Positions 36,641 through 45,523 of a stretch of DNA of 60,501 bases are shown here, in pieces (the first letter of the stretch is position 1; each line of letters begins with the position of its first letter). Both the position numbers and the translations under genes were made by a program. The stretch spans positions 1 through 60,501 of the forward strand of contig JAVBYO010000025.1 of assembly GCA_030823955.1 (NCBI GenBank), in the 5' to 3' direction. The notes beneath the pieces are model-generated. The model did no database searches, was not told the DNA's origin, and saw only the letters and a list, made by a program, of their open reading frames with translations. This DNA is from Gallionellaceae bacterium (GTDB taxonomy: Bacteria > Pseudomonadota > Gammaproteobacteria > Burkholderiales > Gallionellaceae).

Positions 36641-37648
36641 ATGCAAATCGGACGCTACACACTCAAGAACAACCTTATCGTCGCCCCCATGGCGGGTGTG
36701 ACGGACAGGCCGTTCCGCATGTTATGCAAGCGCATGGGCGCGGGCATGGCGGTATCCGAGATGGTCGCTTCCAACTCCCTGCTCTACGGCTCCGAAAAGA
36801 CCAAACGCCGCGCCAACCATGCGGGTGAAGTCGATCCCATCTCGGTGCAGATCGTCGGCGCCGATCCCAAGATGCTGGCGCAGGCCGCACGCTACAACGT
36901 GGACAACGGCGCACAGATCATCGACATCAACATGGGCTGTCCGGCCAAGAAGATCTGCAATGTCATGGCCGGCTCCGCGTTGATGCAGAACGAAAAGCTG
37001 GTGGCCGATATCCTCGAAGCAGTGGTCAACGCGGTCGATGTGCCGGTCACGCTGAAGACACGCACCGGCTGGGACAAGACCAACCGCAACGCGATCAACA
37101 TCGCGCGTATCGCCGAAAGCAGCGGCATCCAGGCGCTGGCCATCCACGGTCGCACCCGCGCCTGTGCTTACACCGGCGATGCCGAATACGACACCATCCG
37201 CGCCGTCAAAGCGGAAGTGCGCATCCCCATCATCGCCAACGGCGACATCACCTCGCCGGAAAAAGCCAAATATGTTCTCGACCATACCGGCGCGGATGCG
37301 GTGATGATAGGCCGCGCCGCACAGGGCCGCCCCTGGCTATTCCGCGAGATCGAACACTATCTGACTACCGGCACCCATTTGCTTGCGCCACAGGTGGACG
37401 AGATACAGAACGTACTCGTTGCACATCTGGCCGATCTCTACGACTTCTACGGTGAACACACCGGACTGCGCGTCGCGCGCAAACACATCTCCTGGTACAC
37501 CAAAGGACTGTCCGGCTCTGCGGTGTTCCGCCATCGCATGAACCAGCTGGACAGTCTGGACGAGCAGATGCAGGCAGTGACGGATTTTTTTGCAGAACAA
37601 AAAGCAAGCAGCGCAAGACTGCTTTATGAAGGGGAGTTGGCAGCATGA
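36641..37648 (+). CDS. dusB: tRNA-dihydrouridine synthase B
   Basis: 335 aa from ATG 36641 (GGAA 6 nt upstream; ATG at 36635 also in frame). TIM-barrel FMN enzyme: MQIGRYTLKNNLIVAPMAGV, INMGCPAKKICNVMAGSAL (catalytic Cys, about 100), HGRTRACAYTGDAEYD and VMIGRAAQGRPW. Reduces specific uridines in tRNA. The classic dusB-fis operon follows, with the fis start overlapping by 4 bp. Confidence 0.95.
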   Translation: MQIGRYTLKNNLIVAPMAGVTDRPFRMLCKRMGAGMAVSEMVASNSLLYGSEKTKRRANHAGEVDPISVQIVGADPKMLAQAARYNVDNGAQIIDINMGCPAKKICNVMAGSALMQNEKLVADILEAVVNAVDVPVTLKTRTGWDKTNRNAINIARIAESSGIQALAIHGRTRACAYTGDAEYDTIRAVKAEVRIPIIANGDITSPEKAKYVLDHTGADAVMIGRAAQGRPWLFREIEHYLTTGTHLLAPQVDEIQNVLVAHLADLYDFYGEHTGLRVARKHISWYTKGLSGSAVFRHRMNQLDSLDEQMQAVTDFFAEQKASSARLLYEGELAA

Positions 37649-37899
37649 GTGAGAATTGCGGCATCAACGAGAACGACATCGCCAAACATGTACGCAAGGC
37701 GGTGAGCGACTATTTCAAAGACCTGGCCGGTGAAGAACCGTCAGTCGCCATCTACGACATGGTGCTGTGTTGCGTGGAAAAACCGCTGATCGAAACCGTG
37801 CTGCACCATGCGGGCGGCAACCAGACGCGCACCGCCGAATTACTCGGTATCAACCGCAATACCCTGCGTAAAAAGATGCAGGATCACCGCATTAAATAA
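37645..37899 (+). CDS. fis: Fis-family nucleoid/transcription regulator
   Basis: 84 aa, within the beta-proteobacterial Fis size. C-terminal HTH: VLHHAGGNQTRTAELLGINRNTLRKKMQDHRI (about 52-83) is nearly invariant in Fis. Homodimeric DNA-bending regulator. Coupled to dusB. A GC-rich hairpin follows. Confidence 0.95.
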   Translation: MSENCGINENDIAKHVRKAVSDYFKDLAGEEPSVAIYDMVLCCVEKPLIETVLHHAGGNQTRTAELLGINRNTLRKKMQDHRIK

Positions 37900-37904
37900 G
37901 GATG

Positions 37905-37936
37905 CCCCTTCCCGCGCCCGCTCGCGAGTGAAGGGG
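37905..37936 (+). terminator. Putative hairpin after fis
   Basis: CCCCTTC and GAAGGGG (7-bp stem) enclose CGCG/CGCG that can also pair. It lies 6 bases after the fis stop. A T-run is lacking (ATAAGC follows), so it may be a terminator-like or repeat-derived hairpin. Confidence 0.4.
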
Positions 37937-37992
37937 ATAAGCAAAGAAATTTTCGCAGCCAACCATTTTTGAATATTCACGAAAGAAAGCAA

Positions 37993-39555
37993 ATGTCCAT
38001 CACTCAAGCACTCATCAGCGTATCGGATAAATCCGGCGTCCTCGAATTCGCACAAGGTCTGCACACCCTCGGCGTGAAGATCCTGTCCACCGGCGGCACT
38101 GCAAAATTGCTGGCCGACAACGGCGTGCCGTGCACCGAGGTGGCCGATTACACCGGCTTCCCCGAGATGCTGGACGGGCGCGTGAAGACGCTGCAACCCA
38201 AAGTGCATGCCGGTATTCTGGCGCGCCGCGATCTGCCCGAACATGTGGCCACTCTGAAGAAACACGCCATTCCGACAATTGATCTGGTGGTGGTCAACCT
38301 GTATCCGTTCGCAGCCACTATCGCCAAACCCGGCTGCACGCTGGAAGACGCGATTGAGAACATCGACATCGGCGGGCCCACCATGGTGCGCTCTGCTGCC
38401 AAGAACCATGCGCATGTCGCCATCGTCACCGACCCGACCGACTACGCCGACATCCTGGCCGAGATGCAGACCAACAAAGGCGTTGTGAGTGATGCCACCC
38501 GTTTCGATCTGGCCAAAAAAGCCTTCTCGCACACCGCCGCCTACGACAGCATGATCAGCAACTACCTCACCGCGATCAACAGCGACGGCACAAAGAGCGA
38601 GTTTCCCGCGCAGATCAATTTCAACTTTGCCAAAGTGCAGGACATGCGCTACGGCGAGAATCCGCACCAGAATGCCGCGTTCTACCGCGACCTGAATCCG
38701 GTCAAAGGCGGCATCTCCGACTACACCCAGCTGCAAGGCAAAGAACTCAGCTACAACAACATCGGCGACGCCGATGCGGCCTGGGAACTGGTCAAGACTT
38801 TCGACCAACCCGCCTGCGTCATCGTCAAACATGCCAACCCCTGCGGCGTGGCGATCGCCGATAGCGCATTGAGTGCCTATAAACTGGCCTACGCCACCGA
38901 CACCACTTCCGCGTTCGGCGGCATCATCGCCTTCAACCGCGAACTGGACGAAGCCTCCGCCGCACAGATCACGACCAACCAATTCGTCGAACTCATCATC
39001 GCGCCTTCCGCTTCCGAAGCCGCATTGAAAGTGACCGCCGCCAAACAAAACGTGCGCGTACTCACCGTGCCGCTGTCCAACGCACACAACCAATACGACG
39101 TGAAACGTGTCAGCGGCGGTCTGCTGGTACAGACACCGGACGCACTCAACGTGCAACTCGCACAACTCAAAGTCGTGAGCAAAGCGCAGCCCAGCAAAGA
39201 ACAACTGACCGACCTGTTATTTGCATGGCGCGTGGCAAAATACGTGAAGTCCAACGCCATCGTGTTCTGCAAAAACGGCCAGACTTTGGGCGTGGGCGCA
39301 GGCCAGATGAGCCGCGTGGATTCGACCCGCATCGCCAGCATCAAGGCGCAGAATGCCGGGCTGAGCTTGGTCGATTCCGTCGTGTCTTCGGATGCCTTCT
39401 TCCCGTTCCGCGACGGTATCGACGTGCTGGCACAAGCGGGTGCAAAAGCCGTGATCCAGCCGGGTGGCTCGATGCGTGATGAAGAAGTCATCGCGGCAGC
39501 GGACGAGCATGGGCTGGCGATGGTGTTTACCGGCTTCCGTCATTTCAGACATTAA
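37993..39555 (+). CDS. purH: Bifunctional AICAR formyltransferase/IMP cyclohydrolase PurH
   Basis: 520 aa from ATG 37993 (a TTG at 37969 is in frame). N-terminal MGS-like IMP cyclohydrolase domain ([25 protein letters not shown]) and C-terminal AICAR transformylase ([38 protein letters not shown]). Catalyses the last two steps of IMP synthesis. A repeat separates it from purD. Confidence 0.97.
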   Translation: MSITQALISVSDKSGVLEFAQGLHTLGVKILSTGGTAKLLADNGVPCTEVADYTGFPEMLDGRVKTLQPKVHAGILARRDLPEHVATLKKHAIPTIDLVVVNLYPFAATIAKPGCTLEDAIENIDIGGPTMVRSAAKNHAHVAIVTDPTDYADILAEMQTNKGVVSDATRFDLAKKAFSHTAAYDSMISNYLTAINSDGTKSEFPAQINFNFAKVQDMRYGENPHQNAAFYRDLNPVKGGISDYTQLQGKELSYNNIGDADAAWELVKTFDQPACVIVKHANPCGVAIADSALSAYKLAYATDTTSAFGGIIAFNRELDEASAAQITTNQFVELIIAPSASEAALKVTAAKQNVRVLTVPLSNAHNQYDVKRVSGGLLVQTPDALNVQLAQLKVVSKAQPSKEQLTDLLFAWRVAKYVKSNAIVFCKNGQTLGVGAGQMSRVDSTRIASIKAQNAGLSLVDSVVSSDAFFPFRDGIDVLAQAGAKAVIQPGGSMRDEEVIAAADEHGLAMVFTGFRHFRH

Positions 39556-39559
39556 AACT

Positions 39560-39640
39560 GGGGGAGGGATAAGGGAGAAGGGGAAAGGGTAACGGCACGT
39601 TCCGGTTTTATCCTTCTCCCTTCCCTCTTCCCCCTTCTCT
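39560..39640. repeat. Purine-rich inverted repeat between purH and purD
   Basis: GGGGGAGGGATAAGGGAGAAGG (about 39560-39581) and its approximate reverse complement (TCCTTCTCCCTTCCCTCTTC onward, 39611-39640) flank ~30 bases. Family and function unknown; similar in style to other paired repeats in this window. Confidence 0.6.
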
Positions 39641-39658
39641 ATACTTCAAGGAAGTATA
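39640..39658 (+). promoter_or_regulatory. Hairpin overlapping the purD ribosome-binding site
   Basis: TATACTTC-AAG-GAAGTATA is a perfect 8-bp stem with a 3-nt loop. The likely ribosome-binding site AAGGAAG (39648-39654) lies in its loop and right arm, 7 bases before the purD ATG at 39662. If it forms, it would reduce purD translation; formation in vivo is untested. Confidence 0.5.
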
Positions 39659-39661
39659 AGC

Positions 39662-40933
39662 ATGAAAATTCTAGTCATCGGTAACGGCGGACGTGAACAC
39701 GCATTGGCATGGCGTCTGGCGCAGGGTGCGAAAGTGCAGAAGGTGTACGTCGCCCCCGGCAATGCTGGCACGGTACTGGAAGAAGGCGTGGAGAACGTCG
39801 CCATCACGGCCATCCCCGACCTCATCGCATTCGTGAAGAAGGAACACATCGAACTCACCGTAGTCGGCCCGGAAGCACCGCTGGCGGCGGGTGTAGTGGA
39901 TGCCTTCCGCGCGGAAGGATTGAAGATATTCGGCCCCACCAAAGCGGCGGCACAACTGGAATCTTCCAAAGATTTCGCCAAACGTTTCATGACGCGCCAC
40001 AACATCCCCACCGCATTCTTCGAGACCTTCAGCGACATCGCTGCGGCCAAAGCCTATGTAGAGAAGCTCGGCGCACCCATTGTTGTAAAAGCCGACGGCC
40101 TCGCCGCGGGTAAAGGCGTGGTCGTTGCGATGTCCAAGCAGGAAGCGTTCGACGCCATCGATATGATGCTGTCCGACAACAAACTCGGTGATGCCGGTGC
40201 GCGCGTGGTGGTGGAGGAGTTCCTCGCGGGCGAAGAAGCCAGCTTCATCGTCATGGTGGACGGCAAACACGTGCTCGCCATGGCGACCAGCCAGGACCAC
40301 AAACGCCTCAAGGATGGCGACCAAGGCCCCAACACCGGCGGCATGGGCGCGTACTCGCCCGCTCCTGTGGTCACGCCGACCATCCACGCCAAGGTGCTGC
40401 GCGAAGTGATCCAGCCCGTAGTGCGCGGCATGGAGAGCGAAGGCATCACCTACACCGGGTTTCTTTATGCGGGCCTGATGATCTCGCCGGACGGCGGCAT
40501 CAAGGTGCTCGAATTCAACTGCCGCATGGGTGACCCCGAGACACAACCCATCATGCTGCGCCTGAAGAGCGACTTCGCCGCCATCGTCGAACACGCCGTC
40601 AACGGCACCTTGGACAAAGTGGAAGCCGAGTGGGATCGCCGCACCGCCTTGGGCGTGGTGATGGCCGCAGCCAACTATCCGGATACGCCGCGCAAAGGTG
40701 ATGTCATCACCGGCTTGCCCAAGAAATTAGAAGACGCACATGTATTCCATGCAGGTACCACCATGCAGGACGGCAAAGTGCTCACCAGCGGCGGACGCGT
40801 ACTCTGTGTCGTGGCTCTGGGCGACATGGTGAAACATGCGCAAAAACGGGCCTACGAGATCGCCGACACTATTCATTTCGATGGTCAGCAGATGCGCCGC
40901 GACATCGGTTATCGCGCCATCGCCCGAAAGTAG
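39662..40933 (+). CDS. purD: Phosphoribosylamine-glycine ligase PurD
   Basis: 423 aa. ATP-grasp enzyme: N-terminal ILVIGNGGREHALAWRLA, then AAAQLESSKDFAKRFM, VVKADGLAAGKGVVVA (about 137-152), TGGMGAYSPAP and the metal/ATP-binding LEFNCRMGDPETQ (about 282-294). Forms glycinamide ribonucleotide in purine synthesis. Operon-like with purH, separated by 106 bases that hold a repeat and a hairpin. Confidence 0.97.
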   Translation: MKILVIGNGGREHALAWRLAQGAKVQKVYVAPGNAGTVLEEGVENVAITAIPDLIAFVKKEHIELTVVGPEAPLAAGVVDAFRAEGLKIFGPTKAAAQLESSKDFAKRFMTRHNIPTAFFETFSDIAAAKAYVEKLGAPIVVKADGLAAGKGVVVAMSKQEAFDAIDMMLSDNKLGDAGARVVVEEFLAGEEASFIVMVDGKHVLAMATSQDHKRLKDGDQGPNTGGMGAYSPAPVVTPTIHAKVLREVIQPVVRGMESEGITYTGFLYAGLMISPDGGIKVLEFNCRMGDPETQPIMLRLKSDFAAIVEHAVNGTLDKVEAEWDRRTALGVVMAAANYPDTPRKGDVITGLPKKLEDAHVFHAGTTMQDGKVLTSGGRVLCVVALGDMVKHAQKRAYEIADTIHFDGQQMRRDIGYRAIARK

Positions 40934-41125
40934 CAATAAAAACCTCATGGCGCTCCAAAGTTTAGGAGATAGGGAATACCTTCCCCATTCGTTTGAAGTC
41001 TCCTAGCTACTTCAGCTTAACTTGCATCAACTTAATACATTGAAATGATGTAGATATTCAAAAATCCAGTCCTCGATGGTTTTTTGACAGCCCAATATTC
41101 CCACTACATTTTCTAAATTAACGCA
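40934..41125. other. AT-rich intergenic region before the Fic gene
   Basis: Apart from the promoter/operator listed separately, I see no gene, RNA or repeat here. Composition is visibly more AT-rich than the flanking pur genes, marking the left edge of the accessory insertion. Confidence 0.5.
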
Positions 41126-41161
41126 TTGCACTGTTTTAGATTTTGCGTAAAATCTAAAACA
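41126..41161 (+). promoter_or_regulatory. Candidate promoter and perfect palindromic operator upstream of the Fic gene
   Basis: TGTTTTAGATTTT and AAAATCTAAAACA form a perfect 13-bp inverted repeat (41132-41161, loop GCGT). A -35-like TTGCAC (41126-41131) and a -10-like TAAAAT (41148-41153, 16-bp spacing) overlap it. A regulator bound to the palindrome would block RNA polymerase. Read as RNA the same sequence makes an AU-rich hairpin but without the position of a terminator. Confidence 0.6.
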
Positions 41162-41196
41162 ACCTTAGGCGCTATTTTAACTTTCGGGAGGCGCAA

Positions 41197-42321
41197 ATGA
41201 AAAATTTCCAAGCCGGGTTGTACATTCAGCAAACGCGATATAAGAGTTTCCAGCCGAACCCCATCAATCACGCTTGGGTCGTGGACGATATGGAGCTGCT
41301 ACAGCTACTTGGCCAAGCTGATCGGGAATTGGGAAGGTTGGACATGTACTCCGAATATATCCCCAACATTGACCTGTTTATCCGCATGCATGTGCTAAAG
41401 GAGGCAACCCAGTCGAGCAAGATCGAAGGCACACAGACCAACATTGAAGAAGCGCTTCTGGAAAAAGAAGATGTCGCAGTAGAGCGGCGAGACGATTGGG
41501 ATGAGGTGCACAACTATGTCGCCGCGATGAATCAGGCTGTCGATAGATTGCAAACGCTCCCCTTCTCGGCGCGACTGATACGCGAAACTCATAAGACGCT
41601 GATGCAAGGTGTACGCGGCAAACAAAAAGAACCGGGCGAATTTCGGCACAGCCAGAACTGGATCGGGGGCGCAAGCATCAACGATGCCGTATTCGTGCCG
41701 CCGATACATGAAACGGTAGGGGAATTGATCGCCGACATCGAGAAATTCGTGCACAACGAACAAGCCTACTTCCCTGAGTTACTGAAAGCAGCGTTAGTGC
41801 ATTACCAGTTCGAGACCATCCACCCTTTCCTAGACGGCAATGGCCGTGTGGGACGCCTGCTGATCACATTATACCTAGTCAGCCGAGGGATATTGAAACA
41901 GCCCGTGTTGTATCTATCCGACTTCTTCGAGCGTAATCGCCAGCTTTATTACGACAACCTTATGCGTGTGCGGGAGAAAAATGACCTGAAACAATGGTTC
42001 AAATTTTTTCTGGTCGGCGTGATAGAAACGGCAAAAAGCAGCACAACCACATTCGACAACATTCTCAAACTACAGAAGCAGGTAGAAGTGCAACTGCAAA
42101 CCTTGGGTAGCCGCACGGCCAATGCTCAGAAGGTAATGTATTTCCTGTATCAGCACCCGATGGTTGATGCAGCAAAGGTGGCGGAAGTGGCAGAAGTTTC
42201 TCCCGCCTCGGCTTACAAGCTGATTGCAGACCTCGAGCGCTTCGATATTTTGGTGGAAATCACCGGAGCGAAGCGCGGCAAAATGTATGCATTTGATGCA
42301 TATCTGAAATTGTTTAAATAA
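41197..42321 (+). CDS. Fic-domain protein with inhibitory helix and C-terminal winged helix
   Basis: 374 aa with GGGAGG 8 nt before ATG. Fic proteins usually transfer AMP from ATP to target side chains. N-terminal helical region with the inhibitory (S/T)xxxE(G/N) motif, S73-SKI-E77-G78, in QSSKIEGTQTNIEEAL; Fic core with HPFLDGNGRVGR (209-220), intact catalytic His, Asp/Asn and Arg; C-terminal winged-HTH-like domain (about 300-370, VAEVSPASAYKLIADLE). Class II (N-terminal inhibitory helix) architecture. It precedes the nuclease-methyltransferase by 48 bp on the same strand. The HTH could read the palindrome in front of the gene (inference). Confidence 0.92.
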   Translation: MKNFQAGLYIQQTRYKSFQPNPINHAWVVDDMELLQLLGQADRELGRLDMYSEYIPNIDLFIRMHVLKEATQSSKIEGTQTNIEEALLEKEDVAVERRDDWDEVHNYVAAMNQAVDRLQTLPFSARLIRETHKTLMQGVRGKQKEPGEFRHSQNWIGGASINDAVFVPPIHETVGELIADIEKFVHNEQAYFPELLKAALVHYQFETIHPFLDGNGRVGRLLITLYLVSRGILKQPVLYLSDFFERNRQLYYDNLMRVREKNDLKQWFKFFLVGVIETAKSSTTTFDNILKLQKQVEVQLQTLGSRTANAQKVMYFLYQHPMVDAAKVAEVAEVSPASAYKLIADLERFDILVEITGAKRGKMYAFDAYLKLFK

Positions 42322-42369
42322 AAGCGGATAAATCACCCCTCGATTGCGACAACCAAGTGGATTGAACTA

Positions 42370-44751
42370 ATGAGCCTCTATACCCAACTCCAACAAGTTC
42401 GAAGCGAAGAAGACGTTAAGGATGCCTACATCAAAGCCCTCGGACTAAAGGGCTACACGAAAGGTCTAATTGACATTCAAACCAACGAGATTTGGTTTGA
42501 GGCCAAAGACACAAGCAAGCATTCCAGCTACGCCATGTTCACCCAGTTGCTGCACTACGTTCAAGTCGCGCTGAACAAAGGCGAAAAAGTGCCGCCGCTC
42601 CTTGCTGTCATCGACACTGAAAAAGCAGCGCTGATGAAAAGCTCAGATGTATTGCCTTTTCTCACCAAAAAGACAGTGAAATGGGGCAAGTCCGCCAGCC
42701 AATACACCCAAGAAGCGCTGGACGAAATCTCCGCCCACATCGGCACACACTTCGTCTCATTCAAGATCGCCACACACGAAGACGAATTCATCAGCACCGT
42801 AAAGGTCGCCATCAAATCCGGCGAGATCATCCGCACCCAGATCACCCCAGACAACCTGAAACAGGTCTTCGATAAATGGGTGACGATGATCGGGCGTGAA
42901 ATAGGCGGTGTACCCGAAGAAAAGTATGAGTTACTTTTCTTCGCCGACATCATGCACGATGGCACAGTCTCCACTCACGCCAATCTACCCGCCGAGCTGA
43001 TGCACAAGAACGGCGCACCTGTATTCAGCCTAGATGGCAAGATATACGAACTGGGCAACAAAGAAGGCTACCGCCAATTCTGGGCCATCTACCACAAGCC
43101 GCCCAAAGCCGAATACCGCGACTATCTGCTGGAACGCCGTGACAGCTTGATTCCCCTGGATGAGCGCAGTTTCAAGGGCGCGTTCTACACCCCGCTACCT
43201 GTAGTGGATAAAGCCTACGACAAACTCACCGAAACCTTGGGCAAGAACTGGCAGAAGGACTATATCGTGTGGGACATGTGCTGCGGCGTGGGTAATCTCG
43301 AAGTCAAACACAGCAACCCGCGCAACATCTACATGAGCACGCTGGACGAGGCCGATGTGGACGTGATGAAAGCCACTAAGACTTGCGTTGCCGCACAGCG
43401 TTTTCAATACGACTATTTGAACGACGACATCACCGATGATGGAAAGATCGACTACAGTCTCACCAATAAAGTGCCCACGGGATTGCGTAATGCGATAGCC
43501 GCGGGGAAGAAGATATTGGTGTTGATTAACCCGCCGTATGCGGAGGCAGGAACAGGGCTGGATAGTGGCAATAAAGAAGGTGTTGCAACGACAAAAATGT
43601 CTCGTGTGATGCCGGACTACGGTTATGCCACCCGTGAATTATTTACGCAATTTATGGCTCGAATTTCACTGGAAATGCCAACCGCCACTTTAGCCATGTT
43701 CGGTACTCTCAAGTATATAAATGCCCCAAATTTTGAAAAGTTTCGCGAGGTATGGAACGCAAAATATATGGGCGGCTTTGTGGTTCATAGCAAAGCATTT
43801 GATGGATTGAATGGGAATTTTCCAATAGGTTTCTTGGTGTGGGCAACGAATCAAAATGCCGCGAAAAAAACACCCATCACTGAAATTGCCGTTGATGTGC
43901 TGGATAAGACGGCGAAGGCGATTGGTGAAAAGTTATTTTACAACGTACCGAACGAGGCTTTTTTGAGTGCTTGGTTCAAGCGTCCTCGATCCAACAATGT
44001 AGACGCTCTGCCGTTAAAAAATGCCATTTCACCAACAACCAGCACTAAAGATGTTCGAGGAACAAAATGGGCTGATGGTGCAATAGGTGGAATGATTTGC
44101 GGAAAAAATGATATGCAGCACGCATCACAACAAACGGCTTTGATGTCTTCTGGTTATTGCAGCGCAGGAGGTTATTTTGTAACTGAAGAAAATCTCCAAC
44201 AATCTGCTGTGTTATTTGCCGTCCGCCATTTAGTGAAACATACATGGATTAATCATAACGATCAATTTTTACAGCCCTCAAAATTATTGTCAGATGAGTT
44301 CAAAAGAGACTGTTTAATATTTATGCTGTTCCACGGAAAAAATCTTACTGCTAGCGCAAACGACCTCGAATGGAATGATAAGAAATGGTCGCTGGTGAAT
44401 CACTTCATCCCGTTCACCGAGGCAGAGGTGGATGCTCCCGGTCGTTTCGAGTCCGACTTCATGGTGCAGTATCTGTCCGACAAGCCACTATCCGCGGAAG
44501 CACACGCGGTGTTGGATGCGGGGCGTGTGTTATGGAAAGCCTTCTTCGCTCATACCGATGTGCGTAGTGTGCGCGACGAGTTGAAATTGAATCGTCCCGA
44601 TGTGGGCTGGTATCAGATACGCAATGCACTCAAAACCCGCAACGAGAGCGGTGATTGCCCTCCGGTTGATTTCACCCCGTTCGAGAATGCCTACAAGGTG
44701 TTGGGCGACAAACTTCGCCCGCTGGTGTTTGAGCTGGGTTTCTTGCGATAG
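42370..44751 (+). CDS. Single-chain nuclease-DNA methyltransferase (type IIG-like restriction-modification enzyme)
   Basis: 793 aa. The N-terminal part looks like a PD-(D/E)xK nuclease: LIDIQTNEIWFEAKD (D35, E44-x-K46). Then GAFYTP (270-275, motif X), VWDMCCGVGNL (300-310, SAM motif I) and LINPPYAEAG (386-395, motif IV NPPY), i.e. a gamma-class N6-adenine methyltransferase. Residues ~400-700 probably hold the target-recognition region. One polypeptide with both activities fits type IIG/IIL-like systems; BREX or Dnd components were not seen. Composition is AT-rich at ~43500-44380 but GC-rich on both sides, as if the specificity part was exchanged. The ribosome-binding site is weak. Confidence 0.83.
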   Translation: MSLYTQLQQVRSEEDVKDAYIKALGLKGYTKGLIDIQTNEIWFEAKDTSKHSSYAMFTQLLHYVQVALNKGEKVPPLLAVIDTEKAALMKSSDVLPFLTKKTVKWGKSASQYTQEALDEISAHIGTHFVSFKIATHEDEFISTVKVAIKSGEIIRTQITPDNLKQVFDKWVTMIGREIGGVPEEKYELLFFADIMHDGTVSTHANLPAELMHKNGAPVFSLDGKIYELGNKEGYRQFWAIYHKPPKAEYRDYLLERRDSLIPLDERSFKGAFYTPLPVVDKAYDKLTETLGKNWQKDYIVWDMCCGVGNLEVKHSNPRNIYMSTLDEADVDVMKATKTCVAAQRFQYDYLNDDITDDGKIDYSLTNKVPTGLRNAIAAGKKILVLINPPYAEAGTGLDSGNKEGVATTKMSRVMPDYGYATRELFTQFMARISLEMPTATLAMFGTLKYINAPNFEKFREVWNAKYMGGFVVHSKAFDGLNGNFPIGFLVWATNQNAAKKTPITEIAVDVLDKTAKAIGEKLFYNVPNEAFLSAWFKRPRSNNVDALPLKNAISPTTSTKDVRGTKWADGAIGGMICGKNDMQHASQQTALMSSGYCSAGGYFVTEENLQQSAVLFAVRHLVKHTWINHNDQFLQPSKLLSDEFKRDCLIFMLFHGKNLTASANDLEWNDKKWSLVNHFIPFTEAEVDAPGRFESDFMVQYLSDKPLSAEAHAVLDAGRVLWKAFFAHTDVRSVRDELKLNRPDVGWYQIRNALKTRNESGDCPPVDFTPFENAYKVLGDKLRPLVFELGFLR

Positions 44752-44756
44752 CTGCT

Positions 44757-45314
44757 ATGCAAAGAGTAGGGACTTTCATCCGTTCGGTCGCCGCCCACCT
44801 CAGACGCGGCGGCCTCATCGCCTACCCCACCGAGTCCTGCTACGGCATAGGCTGCGACCCGACCAACCGTCAGGCAGTACAACGTATCCTCAAACTGAAG
44901 CGCAGGCCGCAACGCAAAGGACTCATCCTCATCGCAGCGGACTACCGGCAAGTCGCCCGTTATCTGCAACCGCTCACCCCCGCAGAACAGGTGCGACTGC
45001 AACACGATGGCGCCCAGGCGATCACCTGCCTGATGCCGGTCAAACCCTCCTGCCCGCGCTGGCTGCGCGGCATACACGACACGCTGGCCGTGCGCCTCAC
45101 CACCCACCCGTTCGCCCGCAACCTGTGCCGCCGTGCCGGTAGCGCACTGGTCTCCACCAGTGCCAATCGCAGCGGCCAGCACCCCGCCAAGACCTTTGCC
45201 GCATGTCGGCGACTTTTCGGAAAAAAAATGTGGGTATTGCGCGGTCGCGTGGGCAAACGCAAGCAACCTTCGACGATACGCGCATGGGCGGATGGTAGAA
45301 TCGTGCGCAATTAA
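44757..45314 (+). CDS. Sua5/YrdC-family L-threonylcarbamoyladenylate synthase
   Basis: 185 aa. YrdC domain: GGLIAYPTESCYGIGCDPTN (about 19-38), LKRRPQRKGLILIAADYRQV, PVKPSCPRWLRG, and VSTSANRSGQHPA (about 136-148). Makes threonylcarbamoyl-AMP for the t6A37 modification of tRNA. The short length (no Sua5 C-terminal domain) matches TsaC/YrdC; I leave the symbol open because paralogues such as YciO exist. Starts 5 bp after the methyltransferase stop. Confidence 0.88.
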   Translation: MQRVGTFIRSVAAHLRRGGLIAYPTESCYGIGCDPTNRQAVQRILKLKRRPQRKGLILIAADYRQVARYLQPLTPAEQVRLQHDGAQAITCLMPVKPSCPRWLRGIHDTLAVRLTTHPFARNLCRRAGSALVSTSANRSGQHPAKTFAACRRLFGKKMWVLRGRVGKRKQPSTIRAWADGRIVRN

Positions 45315-45320
45315 CCAATC

Positions 45321-45505
45321 CACCACAGAGACACAGAGACACAGAGAAAAGCACATCAATTCGGATTTCATTAATTATCGCGGCCTTCGTGCTCGTGTTT
45401 CGAGAAACTCAACACGAACAGCCCGATACAAATCTGGAATATCAGCCACGGATGTAGCTTCATCTTGGCTTTTGCATTTCTCTGTGTCTCTGTGTCTCCG
45501 TGGTG
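45321..45505. repeat. Inverted repeat pair (ACAGAGACACAGAG family) before hemF
   Basis: CACCACAGAGACACAGAGAC (45321 on, ~30 bp) is repeated in inverse as TTTCTCTGTGTCTCTGTGTC...CGTGGTG (45477-45505), with one mismatch over 28 bp. The ~126 bp between contain a smaller stem (CGTGTT.../AACACG near 45390-45415). The arrangement resembles a MITE or intergenic repeat unit. No ORF of note inside. The hemF ribosome-binding site lies just beyond its right end. Confidence 0.7.
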
Positions 45506-45523
45506 AAAAACTGTGGAGAGAAC

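Noticed and set aside
37840-39204. 454-codon open frame antisense to purH
   Set aside because: Composition is a shadow of purH codon use; it has no recognisable domain, and purH fills the same span with full family motifs.
45315-45523. CRISPR-like short repeats (ACAGAGACACAGAG)
   Set aside because: Only two inverted arms with an internal 8-bp reiteration; no regular direct repeat-spacer pattern and no cas genes.
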